Source of the DNA: Anomaloglossus baeobatrachus
Taxonomy: Eukaryota > Chordata > Amphibia > Anura > Aromobatidae
Reading direction: 5' to 3'
DNA: 64,000 nt
NCBI RefSeq assembly: GCF_048569485.1
Contig: NC_134355.1
Coordinates: 557,902,642-557,966,641, forward strand
Positions 1-13,439 of the stretch are shown here, piece after piece. Numbering within the stretch: position 1 is the stretch's first letter; the number at the start of each line of letters is the position of its first letter. Under the pieces are notes generated by a model, which saw only the letters and a program-made list of their open reading frames with translations, was not told where the DNA came from and made no database searches. Position numbers and translations under genes: made by a program.

Positions 1-2196
1 CATGACACTTGCAGGACCGTGTCTGCCGGGTCATAGTCCATATACAGAATTTAATTGTATTAGTACCTGGTTTGATTAATTCACATGGACCAGAGGTGCT
101 CAATTAATTTTCCCAAAAGGGCACACAAGGGACCGTGACTATTATGAAGGGCTGAACCAACCAGCCACACTTAAAGGGGTTGTCCACAACTCAGACAACC
201 CCTTCTCAATCGGAATATTTGCTACCATTGAATAAGAAAACTTTCATAACCAGAATTAGTGGAAATAAATTATCAAAATGAAAATTAATATTAAAAAAAT
301 TATCATTATAATAATATTGAGCAGAAGTAAAAGGGTTGTCCCCTATTCGAATATCCCCTTCTCAATCTGAGTGTTTGATTCCATTAAAATAAAGACATTT
401 ATACTCACCTCGGTTGCCAGAGCAGTTGCAGCGGTGTTGATACTCTCTCTTGCGGGGCTCACGTTATATTTGTTACGTCACGTGAGACTTTCTCCCAATC
501 GGTGCTGGTTTCACTCACTCCAAGGAAACAATGAAGTTCAGAATTTATATCAGCTCACCACTCCTAGGAAAAAGTCTTGCTGCAGGTGGTGCACGGAGAG
601 TCCAGTCTGACGTCAGACTCACCTCAGGTGTCAGCACAGTTCTAGCGATGTTGCCACTCACTCTCCCCAGGCCCATGTGAAGTTGTTACATCATGCGAGA
701 TTTCCGTACTAATTTCAAAGGTAACCCACCTAAACCTCTCCCTGGACCCCCATATGGTCTTATTATCAATAGGCATTGAAGCATTGCTTAGTAAATACAG
801 ACACCTGATATGTCACATTATTTTAACATCAAAATTGTTAATTGCAGCCAAATGGAGAAATCCAGCCCCACCAGGAATAAGTGACCTTATAGAAAGAGTG
901 TCCCCGCATAATTCCTATGAATTCATCTTAGCATTGAGAAACTAGATGGGGAAATATAACTCCAGATGGGACCTTGGATCAGAAACTTCATAAAAACACT
1001 TAAAGCATAGCCGGTTGATGACAAGAACAACCTATTTAATTGACAACATGCCATAAATATTAAGTGTGGACAGCAGTGTAAACAGATTGCAGAAACTACA
1101 AATGATAAGTAGGGCATTGAGTAAAAATTAATGTAGGATAAACGGTCACCTGTTCAACCTAGTTTCTTCCCTGAACTTCCCCAGTTCCCCTATAACTGCC
1201 CCAATCTATCCCCCCCAGTTACTTTACATTAAGTATTAAACTCCGTATTTTTTGGTTGTGGAATGCGAGCACAGATGATACGCATTGATCTCATTTAGTA
1301 AGATGTACATCAATGATTTATTGTTATTTAGTACTATATTTATAAATCATAAAGAGAGTTCTCTTATTTTTCATTGTAAGGAATACTTCCCCATCCCCCA
1401 ATCCTTTCCCATTCCTCCAATAATATTCTTCTAATAAAGATGTTACCTCATTTACCCTTATTTCCTTCCCCCATAAAATGGAAGTATATTAATCTGTAAT
1501 TTCTGTGTTAGGAAAAAAAAATCTAATAAAAATAAGTTGTACAAGAAAACATTGATTTTATCAAAATGACAGCAAACTGCTCAGCAAGTGACATATCGCT
1601 GGATTCAGCGTCTATGTCTCTACATTATGATGCTCTAAGATAGGATAGCAAAAACCTGGTGACGGACTCGTTTTAAGGACTGAAAACTCTCCAAGGATAT
1701 GCAAACACAACATGTTTTTAAATCAGGAAGCTCCTGAGTTTTTTGGGTTTTCTTTAGCTGATGCATGTTTTCTATTGTTTTTTTGGGGGGGTCATTTCCC
1801 GAGTGTTTTTCCTATGGTTTTGACCACAGGTCTTTTCCGATGGTTTTTGTGATATCTTTTTTACTGTAATTTTCCAGTCATTTTTTCAGAAACTGCTAGC
1901 GTTTTTGTTTTTTTTTTTAACAAAACTATGACAAAAGGTTCCAAAAACTGTGCAGGCGTGTTCATCTTTTGGGTTTTCCCATTGACTTATATTGAAAAGA
2001 AAAAAGAGTCTTCCAAGTGGAAATACCAGAATGGACGTCACTTCTTTTAACAGCTTGGCGACTTTAGAAACATTAAGTGTTTAAAAAACACTCTAAATCC
2101 TATTCATTCTTTTAAACATTTTTTTCATAGGTTATTCAGGTGGTTTTCACTGCAAAATCCACCATGAAAAATAATTGTGTGCACATAACGTAAGGG
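1..2196. other. Intergenic, no gene seen
   Basis: AT-rich sequence. AAAGGGGTTGTCC motifs at 174 and 328 suggest a dispersed repeat in 170-720. 1570-1660 (ACATATCGCTGGATTCAGCG) matches the inner end of TIR repeat family 2. No exon or domain is recognisable. Confidence 0.6.
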
Positions 2197-2400
2197 TAAA
2201 GGGAATCTGCAGATTTTTGCAACCTCTTCCGAGAGCAGGATGATGAAGGCAAAGAGACTCCATCAATGTGATACTTAGTTACTGGGTGCTGCTGGTTCTG
2301 ATAGAGTTTTTAGATTTAGCAATGCAGCAGAGCTGAAAAAGCTAACCCCGCCCACACCAGGCTCTCTATGTACAATGTCTATAGAAACAATGTGAGTAGG
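2197..2400. repeat. TIR repeat family 2, truncated copy
   Basis: GGGAATCTGCAGATTTTTGC start and CCGCCCACACCAGGCTCTCT match 19596-20008. Truncated at the Tc1 fragment that begins near 2401. Confidence 0.65.
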
Positions 2401-2643
2401 CCAACATTTCTAAGTTTAAAATCATTTTCTCAGTTGGTCTTATAAAATATTCTAATTTTTTGAGATAATGACTCTTGGGTTTTCATTGACTATAAGCCAT
2501 AATCATCAACATTAACAGAAATAAACACTTGAAATAGATCACTCTGTGTGTAATGACTCTATATAATATGCGTTTACCTATTTGTATTGAATTACTGAAA
2601 TAAATTAACTTTTGGATGATATTCTAATTTATTGAGATGCACC
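2401..2643 (+). mobile_element. Terminal fragment of the same long-TIR Tc1 family
   Basis: About 240 bp match the right terminal region of the element at 45366-46816: AATAAACACTTGAAATAGAT, ATTGAATTACTGAAAT, ATATTCTAATTTATT.AGATGCAC. No transposase remains. It abuts and seems to truncate a TIR repeat on its left (2197-2400). Confidence 0.75.
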
Positions 2644-2964
2644 TATAAGTCTGAGTTCTAAAATGGGTTTAAGTTTTATATACTTATTGGCTAATTACTT
2701 CAAATTTAGCTTAATACAACTGTTTACTCTACATTGCCTACATTCCGGAACATTCAATTTGTTTGCAATCAGTGGATGAGATAACTATAATAGACGGCCA
2801 TCAAGCCTATTCATAGCTAGAGGAGGACACAAATGGATATAGTCTAAGCAATGACCAGTGGGGTAAATGCTGCAGAAGTTGTAAAAATCTTGCTGATCCT
2901 TTGCTAATGTATCAGTTTGGATTCCAGGCATGTTATAGAACATTGTTTAGACAGGACACAATTA

Positions 2965-3582
2965 CAGTGGAATCTTGGTTTAAGAGTAACTTGGTTTGAG
3001 AGCGTTTTGCGTAAACCAAGCAAAGCTTTTTAAAAATTTGTAATTTGGTTTAAGAGCAATGATTTCCAATAAGAGCAAATTCCCACCGTGCACACTTCTG
3101 ATTCCGTCCTTTCACCGCGCTCTTACCCTATCTGGAGGTAATTTTCTGTCCATATGTACTGTATACTGTATACCATTGCACAGTACAGTATATACTATAT
3201 AGCATTTCTATCCATTTGCATTTGTGGATACAGTATTGTACTCTCTTTCAGCTAAACAATACAGTACATTGCTCGTATTGTACCTTCCACACACCAACAA
3301 TTCTATTGGAAGCTAATGTGCAGTTTAATTTGTTTTACATGTCTTTCACTGTACCGCACAGTATTTTGTATTAGTGTACAGTAATAATTTTATATGAATA
3401 CAGTACATTATTTTGTAGTACTGTAATAAGTTTGTATAAATACTGTAAATATTTTTGGGTTGTGGAACGAATCATCTGCGTTTCAATTATTTCCTATGGG
3501 AAAATTCGCTTTGATATAAGAGTAACTTGGTTTAAAAGCAGACTCCTGAAACCAATTATGTTTGTAATCCAAGGTTCCACTG
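2965..3582. mobile_element. TA-flanked TIR element (CAGTGGAATCTTGGTTT), copy 1
   Basis: 618 bp, ends CAGTGGAATCTTGGTTTAAG and ATCCAAGGTTCCACTG, TA on both sides. TGGTTTAAGAG.AA repeats near the ends. Related copy at 47456-48142. Mariner-like by TA target, no transposase. Confidence 0.82.
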
Positions 3583-3681
3583 TACGTCTTCTAGAGATGC
3601 AGAGAGCAGGAATGGACTTGTACCGATTTGCAGCATCTGAACTGAAATAATACTTTGTTTACTTTTGGTGAACACTTGTTA

Positions 3682-4112
3682 GGCTGAGTTCACATGTCCA
3701 GTAATCATCCATTAGAACGGATCCATCAGCAATACGTTGGCAAAAACATTGTGCAAACAAAACTTTCTTGTCCATTTTGAAAAAAATTGATTATTGCAGG
3801 ATCTGGGTTTTTTTAAATTGGATTCTATGGAGAACAGATCCGTTAACCGATTGCTATTAATCCTATTGCTATTAATCACATGAAACTGATCCAGTAAGCA
3901 ACAAAACCCATCCTTTCCAAATAAAAGAAAAACGGATGGCCATATAGCAATCAGTTAACGGATCCATTTTGCCATAGACTCCAATGTTAAAAAAACTGAT
4001 CCTGCTAAAATCAGTTTTTCCAAGACAGACAAGAAAATTGTGTCTGCAGAACTTTTTTCACATCGGATTGCTGCTAGATCCATTCTAACGGATGATTACT
4101 GGACATGTGAAC
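3682..4112. mobile_element. Foldback TIR element with TTA duplication
   Basis: 431 bp. Inverted ends of about 50 bp (GTTCACATGTCCAGTAATCA and its inverse) with TTA at 3679-3681 and 4113-4115. The interior continues palindromic with GGATCC-rich and TAACGGATCC motifs. Confidence 0.82.
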
Positions 4113-4387
4113 TTAAGTTATACATTTACACTTCTATTATTTTGTGTAGATGTAGCCAGGTTGGCAACCTTATTTTTCATTGACCAATTTAACCAACTTG
4201 GCAAATTTTAAAATTAACAATAAAATGAATAAGTACCAAATGACTGAATGTCAGATCCTAATATAAGCACATTAGAAACATTTATAAAAACAATAATTAC
4301 ATTCAAAAGCTCCACACGAAAATCAAACTGCAACTATTTTTTTCTTTTATTACGAATATTTCTGAAGATTTCTTTTAGCGCCAAGAC

Positions 4388-4979
4388 ACTAAAGCGGGCT
4401 TTACACGCTGCGACATCGCTAGCAATTGCTAACGATGTTGAGCGCAATAGCACCCGCCCCCGTCGTACGGCCGATATGTGGTGATCGCTGCCGTAGCGAA
4501 CATTATCGCTACGGCAGCGTCACACGTACATACCTGCTCTGTGACGTCACTGTGACCGGTGAACCGCCTTCTTTCTAAGGGGGTGGTTCGTTCAGCGTCA
4601 CAGCGACGTCACTGAACCACCGCCCAATAGAAAAGGAGGGGTGGAGATGAGCGGCAGGAACATGCCGCCCACCTCCTTCCTTCCTCCTTTTCCTGTGGAC
4701 GGAGGTAAGGTGATGGTTGTCGCTCCTGCGGTGTCACACACAGTGATGTGTGGTGCCGCAGAAGTGACGAACCACATCGCTACTGAGCAGAAAACGATAT
4801 TTTGTTTTACAACGACCTCTCCGTGACCACCGATTTTTCCCTCTTTTGCGATCGCTTACGGTCGCTCAGAGGAGTCACGTGCTGCGATCTCGCTAACGAC
4901 GCCGGATGTGCGTCACAACCACCATGACCCCGACGATATCTCCTTAGCGATATCGCAGCGTGTAAAGCACCCTTTAGTG
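4388..4979. mobile_element. TIR element family 1, copy 1
   Basis: About 590 bp. Inverted ends CTAAAGCGGGCTTTACACGC and GCGTGTAAAGCACCCTTTAG, followed inward by imperfect CGACATCGCTAGC-type palindromes and a central GGGGG(T/C)GGTTCG block. No coding. Part of an eight-copy family here whose best-preserved copies have TTA or TAA duplications, as in PIF/Harbinger elements. Class assignment is inference. Confidence 0.75.
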
Positions 4980-5431
4980 TGCTCTATATTTACCCAGTGT
5001 CTGTGAATTTACATTTAGCAATCCCTGTCTGATATATTAGTTTTTCTTACAAAGAATTGCCACATCGCTTACAGGAAAGAAAATTCTTAAAAATCCTGAG
5101 GATTTGAAATTCAAAGTATATGAGAAACTTGTGAAACATTTCTTTATACGATGATTAAGGGAAACCTGTTATGTGACAATGGTTAAGTGTTATATGATCT
5201 GCAGCCGGGAGGAGCTGATCGTATGATCTACATTTTAGTAAAAATTGCATTTTATTAATTTAAGTCTCTGATGCCTGTATGCACAGGAGTCCAGTGGGCG
5301 GGCCTAATTAATGATTGACAGTTTTCCCTGGATGAATGTGCATGCAGATAGCTGTCATTCAAGAGTAGGACCGCCTACTGGACCCATGTAAGTACAAACA
5401 CCAGGGATTTCAATGAATAAAATACAACTAA

Positions 5432-5762
5432 GAGCTCATTCAGACCTCAGTGACTTTTACTAAAAATGGTCAAAGTTTAATCAGTTTTTACCATCAGTAA
5501 TTCATCAATTTTTCTTGTAAAAAAAATTATGGAGGTTTCTCAAGCTTCTTTTATCAACCAGTGAAAACGAACAGCACACGGATGGCATCCAATCTTTTCA
5601 AGGACCCTTACCCCCCGTGAGTCTGATCAAAATTGGACATATCTTAGTCCGGAATAATACACAGACATGAAAACAGAACTATAGTAAATAAAAATTACGA
5701 ATTGTAGACATGAAAATCACTGGCAGTGCTCGTACTGAAAAACTCAAGTCTGAATGAGCCCT
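5432..5762. mobile_element. Short TIR element (GAGCTCATTCAGAC)
   Basis: 331 bp with ends GAGCTCATTCAGACCTCAGT and CTCAAGTCTGAATGAGCCC; TAA precedes the left end. No coding. Confidence 0.65.
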
Positions 5763-7635
5763 TCTTGCTGAATCTTTTCCAACAACCCTACACTTCATAC
5801 TTCTCAGCTTCTCCTTCTCTATACCGCGCTGCCCACAGGTCAGACTGAATGTACAACGTGACAAAATTCCTTTAAGGAAGTGTTCTCATTCAGGCATTTA
5901 TGTCATATCCACAGAATCCACATCTGGGACTTGCACCTGTCTTGAGAACACGCATCTATAAAACATTTACGACTGATTCTGTGGCTATGCCATTAATGCC
6001 GGAGTTTAGTATAACCCTTTGAACTTTAATACATAGTTAATGACACAAAACAGATATTAAGTTTCAGAATGATTGAATCTCCCCAGACCTGACCATGATA
6101 GAATGGTTATAGAAGTGACATACTTACAGCCTCATCAGCCTCTGCTCTCTGTATGCTCTTCTCTCTGTCTTAATTTAAGTAGGACTGAATTGGGGTAGTC
6201 AAAACAGCTCTTTTACGAGAGAGGAGGGTGTCCCCCACATTCCTGTCCTCTTCTTCACCCCCCCGAACAGATAGTCACAGCAGCATTTTTCATAGTAGGA
6301 CAAAGAGGGGAGTGTGTCTGTAGAACGGATGAGTGCACTGTTGCCATAGGAACTTGGGGGGGTACATGTTCAGGGGGCTTTTGACTTTTTGTCAGAAGAG
6401 ACTATCATCCCTTGTGTGCTATTAACTATAATAAGCTGCTCATCAGAGAGCCCCGTTATGTGCCGGGCTCACACATACTCATCTTGTTCTACAGCCCGAC
6501 ACAGCTGCACACACACAGTGAGAGTTATTTTCAGGGGACCGTGTAGGAAAAAATGGGAGGCTATATTTTTGTATATGGGTCTATTAGGAGACGTCTCTTG
6601 TAGAAGTCACCTGCGTTTAATTCATGATTCAGAAATAACAAGGACCTTTACCCATTCACATGAACCAGATGATGACACTAGAGTCAATAATCTGAAAGGC
6701 CAATAAAGGCTGTGAACTAACAAAGTACTAGAGGCCATAGCTAGTTATTAAAAAGCCTTTTTACCATGTGATTTTATAACAGACAGGCTTTACCATCAAT
6801 ACTCAGCTCACATCTCATGCCTCTATCCAAAGTACCTCATCAATACAGAGTTGTTTATATCCCCCCCCCCCTCCGGTATAGGGTGCTAGGGCACATATCC
6901 TATCAGAACCCTAACTGTGGCAGGTACAATAAAGCAGCAGTGATAGCACCTTTTATTGAGCCATTAAAACTTTAAAAATGAATGGTCTATGTCATCCCCT
7001 CAGATATCAACTGTTTGTAGGAGAGTGGCAATCAGGCTGTGGCCTCTTAATATTACACCAGATTGCAGGTTGGTTTTTGGTTTCCTGCACCTGTACATTA
7101 TTAGCCTAACTGCAGCCTTCTCCCGCTCTAATCACAGTTAGGGCTCATTCACATGATAGTTTTTGTTGCGTATGAGTGCTTCTAGTGTTTTTCACAGATA
7201 GCACTCGTACCTATAATAGTGAATGGGGCTGTGCTCACGGTGATTCTTCGCGGAACGAGCAGTCTGTGTAAAATCACGGAGACATGTCCGATATTGATCT
7301 GAGTGTCAGCTCTAAAATGGCAATGCAAGTCTAGAGAGAAGTGAAAAAATCAGAAAGCACTCAGATGCCATCTTAAACTCTTTTTTTGTATGTGCAAGAA
7401 ATACTGATTAAACACGGACCAAACTCTGATGAAACTCTGACCCGAATCTCTGATGAAACTCTGTCAGTTTTTCTTGCAAATGAAAAGCCTGACATGTAAC
7501 TGAGACCTTACCGGAAGCTTTCTTATAATTCTGAAATAGATGACGACAAAACGCACACAATAAGTCATTATCTGGGCTATAAATGTAGATATTAAGGTAT
7601 TGCTCACCTGGCTGGCTTGTGTCAGGCACAACTTC
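5763..7635. other. Intergenic, no gene seen
   Basis: An open frame of 105 codons at 6389-6706 has no recognisable domain or codon pattern. GGGCTCATTCACATG near 7142 resembles the left end of a TIR element without a matching right end. Confidence 0.55.
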
Positions 7636-7908
7636 TATGCACCCGCACATAGTATTATGCACCCCCACATAGCATTATACACCCCCACATAGCATTATAC
7701 ACCCCCACATAGTATTATGCAGCCCCACATAGCATTATACACCCCCACATAGTATTATGCACCCCCACATAGTATTATGCACCCCTACATAGTATTTATA
7801 CTACCCCACATAGCATTATACACGCCCGCATACTATTATGAATCCCCACATAGTGTTATACACACCCACATAGTATTATGCACCCTGACATAGTATTATG
7901 TGCCCCCC
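7636..7908. repeat. Tandem repeat, 20-bp unit
   Basis: About 13 imperfect units of CCCCACATAGTATTATGCA / CCCCCACATAGCATTATACA. The units touch with no spacers. Confidence 0.9.
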
Positions 7909-8459
7909 ACGGGTACTGATTAAATACATACTCATCTCTCCTCGGTCCCCCGCCGCTGCTCCTTGTAGGTCCACTCTGTCTATCTCAGCACAGTGGCACA
8001 GAGTAGTGACATTACCGCTGTGCTGAGTTGTCAGAGCACAGACACAGCGGGACAATGATGAGAGGGAATGCTGCACTCTGTCTCATCATAGCTTTCAACT
8101 GTATCAGCCAGTGCCACAACTGAATAAATACATGCTACCCCTGTTCGGTCCCGCACCGCTGCTCTTCATTCGCCCGCTCTGTCTGTGCTCTGCATATCTC
8201 AACATAGTGGTGCACAGTAGTGATGTCACCACTGTGCTGAGTTGTCAGAGTGCATACACAGTGGAACAATGATGAAAGGGAGCATTGTGCTCCAGCTCAT
8301 CATTGCTTTCAACTGTATCAGCGAGTGGCGTAACTAGACTCCAATAGGCCACAGTGAAAAGTTTGATCTGGACCTCTCCCAATCTAGGCCATTTTAGCAT
8401 TTGAAATCCTATAAAGCCATATGAGTTGCCACCCACCCATCCCCTTCATTGTGTAGTAA

Positions 8460-8885
8460 TGATGACCACCCATCCTGTACTAATGTCCCCCCATCCTGGG
8501 CCACTTCCTGGTAAATATTTCCCCCATCCTAGAGTATGAATCCATCATGGCAAAATGCTGGTATATGTGTTCCCATCATGGCTCCATCCTGGTATATATG
8601 TCCCCATCATGGCTTATCCTGGTATATATGTCCCCATCATAGCCCCATCCTGGTGTATGATCCCATCATGGCCCTATCCTGGTATGTCCCCATTTTGGCC
8701 TCATCCTGGTAAATATGGCCCCATCATTGTATACAGTATATAGCCCAATCATGTCCACATCCTGGTACATATGGCCCTATCATGTCCCCATCCTGGTATA
8801 TAGCCCCATCCTGGTATATGTCCCCATCCTGGTATATAGCCCCATCATGATACATGTCCCAATTATGTACACATCCTGCTATATA
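8460..8885. repeat. Minisatellite, left part
   Basis: Imperfect CCATCCTGGTATAT.TGTCCC and CCCCATCATGGC units. Split by the Tc1 copy 8886-10533; the array resumes at 10536. Confidence 0.9.
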
Positions 8886-10533
8886 CAGTCATATGGAAAA
8901 GTTTGGGCACCCCTATTAATGTTAACTTTTTTTCTGTATAACAATTTGGGTTTTTGCAACAGCTATGTCAGTTTTATATATCTAATAACTGATGGACTGA
9001 GTAATATTTCTGGATTGAAATGAGGTTTATTGTACTAACAGAAAATGTGCAATCCGCATTTAAACAAAATTTGACCAGTGCAAAAGTATGGGCACCCTTA
9101 TCAATTTCTTGATTTGAACACTACTAACTACTTTTTACTGACTTACTAAAGCACTAAATTGGTTTTGTAACCTCATTGAGCTTTGAACTTCATAGGCAGG
9201 TGTATCCAATCATGAGAAAAGGTATTTAAGGTGGCCACTTGCAAGTTGTTCTCCTATTTGAATCTTCTATGAAGAGTGGCATCATGGGCTCCTCAAAACA
9301 ACTCTCAAATGATCTGAAAACAAAGATTATTCAAGATAGTTTTTCAGGGGAAGATATAAAAAGTTGTCTCAGAGATTTAAACTGTCAGTTTCCACTGTGA
9401 GGAACATAGTAAGGAAATGGAAGAACACAGGTACAGTTCTTGTTAAGCCCAGAAGTGGCAGGCCAAGAAAAATATCAGAAAGGCAAAGAAGAAGAATGGT
9501 GAGAACACTCAAGGAAAATCCACAGACCACCTCCAAAGACCTGCAGCTTCATCTTGCTGCAGATGTTGTCAATGTGCAGCGGTCAACAATACAGCGCATG
9601 TTGCACAAGGAGAAGCTGTATGGGAGAGTCATGCAAAAGAAGCCGTTTCTGCAAGCACGCCACAAACCGAGTCGCCTGAGGTATGCAAAAGCACATTTGG
9701 ACAAGCCAGTTACATTTTGGAAGAAGCTCCTGTGGACTGAGGAAACAAAGATTGAGTTGTTTGGTCATACAAAAAGGCGTTATGCTTGGAGGCAAAAAAA
9801 CTCGGCATTCCAAGAAAAGCACTTGCTACCCACAGTGAAATTTGGTGGAGGTTCCATCATGCTTTGGGGCTGTGTGGCCAATGCCGGCACCGGGAATCTT
9901 GTTAAAGTTGAGGGTCGCATGGATTCAACTCAGTATTAGCAGATTCTTGACAATAATGTGCAAGAATCAGTGATGAAGTTGAAGTTACGCAGGGGATGGA
10001 TATTTCAGCAAGACAATGATCCAAAACACCGCTCCAAATCTACTCAGGCATTCATGCAGAGGAACAATTACAATGTTCTTGAATGGCCATCCCAGTCCCC
10101 AGACCTGAATATCATTGAAAATCTGTGGGATGATTTGAAGCGTGCTGTCCATGCTCGGCGACCATCAAACTTAACTGAACTGGAATTGTTTTGCAAACAG
10201 GAATGGTCAAATATATCTTCATCCAGGATCTAGGAACTCATTAAAAGCTATAGGAAGCGACTAGAGGCTGTTATTTTTGCAAAAGGAGGATCTACAAAAT
10301 ATTAATGTCACTTTTATGTTGAGGTGCCCATACTTTTGCACAGGTCAAATTTTGTTTAAATGCGGATTGCACATTTTCTGTTAGTACAATAATCCTCATT
10401 TCAATCCAGAAATATTACTCAGTCCATCAGTTATTAGATATATGAAACTGAAATAGCTGTTGCAAAACCCCAAATTGTTATAAAGAAAAAAGGTTAACAT
10501 TAATAGGGGTGCCAAACCTTTTTCATATGACTG
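8886..10533 (+). mobile_element. Tc1/mariner-type transposon, inactive copy inside a minisatellite
   Basis: A 1,648-bp element with inverted ends CAGTCATATGGAAAAGTTTG and CATATGACTG, flanked by TA (8884-8885, 10534-10535). Transposase starts at 9284 (MGSSKQ) and shifts frame before 9364. The main frame 9364-10315 shows helix-turn-helix (LSVSTVRNIVRKW), [18 protein letters not shown] and DLNIIENLW. Two TAG stops (9937, 10231) interrupt it, and the first catalytic Asp reads Glu (LWTEETKIELFG). It cannot encode active transposase. The same minisatellite continues on both sides. Confidence 0.93.
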
Positions 10534-10535
10534 TA

Positions 10536-10795
10536 TCATTATGTCCCCATCCTGGTATATATGGCCCAATCATGTCCCCATCCTGGTATATATAGTCCCA
10601 TCATATCTCCATCCTGAGATATAGCCCCATCCTAGTATATGTCCCCATTCTGGCCACATTCTGATATATAGCTCCATCCTGGTATATGTCCTCATCATGG
10701 TTTCATCCTGGTATATAGCCCCATCCTGGTATATGTCCCCATCTGGTATATAGACCCATCCTGGTATATGTCCACATCCTGGTATTTATGATCCC
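10536..10795. repeat. Minisatellite, right part
   Basis: Same CCCATCCTGGTATATGTCC units as 8460-8885, continuing after the Tc1 insertion. Confidence 0.9.
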
Positions 10796-10800
10796 CAGCA

Positions 10801-12289
10801 CACTGCACTTAGTTAAAAAAACAAAATGATTACACTCACCTTCCCGCCCCTCCCTTGATGTCCCACTCCGACGTTGGCATACTGGCAACTGACCAGCATG
10901 TAAGCGGCGCAGTGCATGATGTCACTTTCATGCACATCCACTTACAGTGCTGTAAGCTGTGTCAGAATATTCTCTGCTCCCTATCCCAGGTTTATGGGCA
11001 TGGGGGGCAGTGAATATGAATAGCCTTAATTGACGACCGACACATTGCACTACAGGGACCTGACAGGTCCCCGTGTTGCGATGTATTTCAGCTAGATGCA
11101 CATGCAGCTGACAAAGGTGCTCTAGTTGGCGGGCCCACTGCATCCCCAGGCCCGGTCACTATTCCTGTGACTGCGATCGTTATGCGACTGTATCTCAGAT
11201 TGCAGTGCATAATGAAGACTTAAATCAGCTGTAAGTAGGTATCCAATAGTAGAAAGTAATCTAGTAACATGTCCAATTGGGAAACAAAGATGTAAAAAAA
11301 AAGTAATTTTAAAAAATGAAAAAATAAAAAATAGAAAATATGTTATGGGTTTTAGCTTACGTGTTTTTCGCTAATATGGCCGGAGTCAAGCTTCAAGTTT
11401 TCAGACGCCTAGGGAAGTCTCACTTGGGACAATCACTTTGTCTTACAAAACTATTGAGTACTTGGCCCATTACCTTTAAGAACTGTTAGTCATTTGGGAG
11501 CTGACTAATTGTCCTTCTGTCCGGACCCTTCTGATTAGGGCAATCTGATTCAGAGGTTAGTTTCTGGACCTGACAAAGTACCTTACTTTGTATCTCTGGC
11601 AATCATTTTGTTTTGGTCTCCTTTCTCTTGTTTGTCACAGGTCACCCACTGCATGCAGCCTTTACTACCTTTCAGATGGTCTGTTCTAGTCACACACTAT
11701 TCCTTATATGAACTTGTAAAAAACTGACTCTTTTCCTACATGCTAACCCCTCCCACTAATGACTGGCCCTGATTTTAACCATATCTGACCCTGTTCACTG
11801 TCGATTACTGGGCAGAACTCAACTCCCTCACAGGATAGTGTACATTATGCGTAAAAACATTTCAGCACATCACATACTATACTATATTACTATATTTCAC
11901 AATTTACATGACACATTACATTCACAATGACACAAGACATTAATCACATTACATAACACAAGTGGTGTCATTAGGGAAAGAACGAAACAATAAGTCCACC
12001 TTCTTACATAATGACAGTAGTTCTAGTACTGTACTGAGGGTTGTTCTAGTGCTTCATTCAAGGACCAATGGTGGTATTGACACTGCATTCATGTATTGAT
12101 GGTGGTGTTGAGACTGTATTCATGTACTGATAGTGGTTCTGACACTGCATTCATGTGCTGATGATAGTTCTGATCTTGAACACATGAAGCAATCCAAAAC
12201 TTGCTTCATGGTTGTGGTAAAAACTAAAAATCCTCAAAACTTAGAGTTTTAAGATTATGATGAGGAGGATATCAGTTTCTGCTATAAAA
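10801..12289. other. Intergenic, no gene seen
   Basis: Unclassified sequence. 11880-12000 matches part of the repeat at 36110-37570. 12060-12180 has a short tandem of TTCATGTACTGATGGTGGTT-type units. Confidence 0.5.
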
Positions 12290-13190
12290 ACTCAGTGAAA
12301 CTTAAGAGTATGCCTGTGTTGCCCAGGGAATGGGGTACTCGGTCCCGGGCAGTGTATAACTGGGGAATGTCACTTTGGTGGCCGTTGCCCGGTCCCGTGC
12401 CCTGGGTGCTTTTTTAATGGGGAGTATTTACAGGGGAGAATAAAGTAATTTGTGTGACGCCACCTACGGGTTTCGGTTAAGATGGTGGAACCGCCGCTGC
12501 TGAGTTGATTATCCCCAGGGCTGGTGGTAATGGCAGCTGTGGTGGTAGGCCCTCCGCAAGTAGGGCTGAGCCTGGGAGATGTATGAGGGAGTAATAAGGG
12601 AGGCCACACCGTGGGTTGTAATTAACAGTCTACTCACTCTTGACCCTTGGGTGGCTGGTTCAGGTCCTTGTATTTCCAGTGCCAGTTGATGACTCAGTTG
12701 CTCTGTCCCCGGCACCCTCAGTGTGGTTGGGTCCCCGTAGCATGCAGCGATTTGTTGCCCTACTGTCCCTTCTTTGTGGCAGTCTCCTTGTCCGTACGGC
12801 GGGCAGTGTGGACCCCGTAGGGCTGGTCTGTGTCCCGAACCCTGATCCTTGCTTTACTGCTGGTGCCCCCAGATCTGTGGGTCAGTGAGGTCCATGAAGG
12901 TCCCCTCACTGTTCAGGTATTTACCAGGCCATCTGAAACTGTCGCCTGACATAGGACCCTGTGCCCCGTCGGTGCTCTGGTCCCAGCGGTACTCGGGTGT
13001 ACCTGCACTGGCGACCACTCTTCTGTGCCCCCGGGCCACCGTTACACAACCCAGCTCTAGGCACGTCTTTCCACTTTCACTCACTACTACTGACTGCTTG
13101 TTGTCCCCTCCCACCAGGTTGTCTAGTCCTCTGGTCTGTCTCCGCCCTCTAGGTGGCCATGCCCTTGTGTCTGACTAGCCAATTGCCCCT
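12290..13190. other. GC-rich block, possible LTR-type fossil
   Basis: GTCCCGGGCAGTG...GTCACTTTGGTGGC and GTGTGACGCCACCTACGGG are styles seen in amphibian LTR-element ends, but I cannot define both ends or any coding part. Open frames here show no domain. Family and state are uncertain; if it is such an element it is a broken relic. Confidence 0.3.
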
Positions 13191-13439
13191 GCTGTGGAGT
13201 GGTAACTGGGTTTTTGGTGTGTCTAGGTGTTGCTGGCACTGGTGTTCCAGGTGCCTGGGGGTAGGCCCTGTATCCCCGTGAGGATGCAGTTCCTATTAGT
13301 GCCCTGAGTGGCTCAGGAGGGCTACATGTCCACACATTTTTTTTTGAGCAGAAACTAAGCAGAATCTCTCCAATCCTCCTCAAATACTCAAAACTTGCTT
13401 CTGGTGATGGCAATGCAGGCCTTGGACCAAAAAATGTTG

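Noticed and set aside
6389-6706. 105-codon frame
   Set aside because: No domain, no splice context and no homologue recognised; length is within chance for this window.
7636-7908. CRISPR-like regular repeat
   Set aside because: Adjacent tandem units without unique spacers, in a vertebrate genome.
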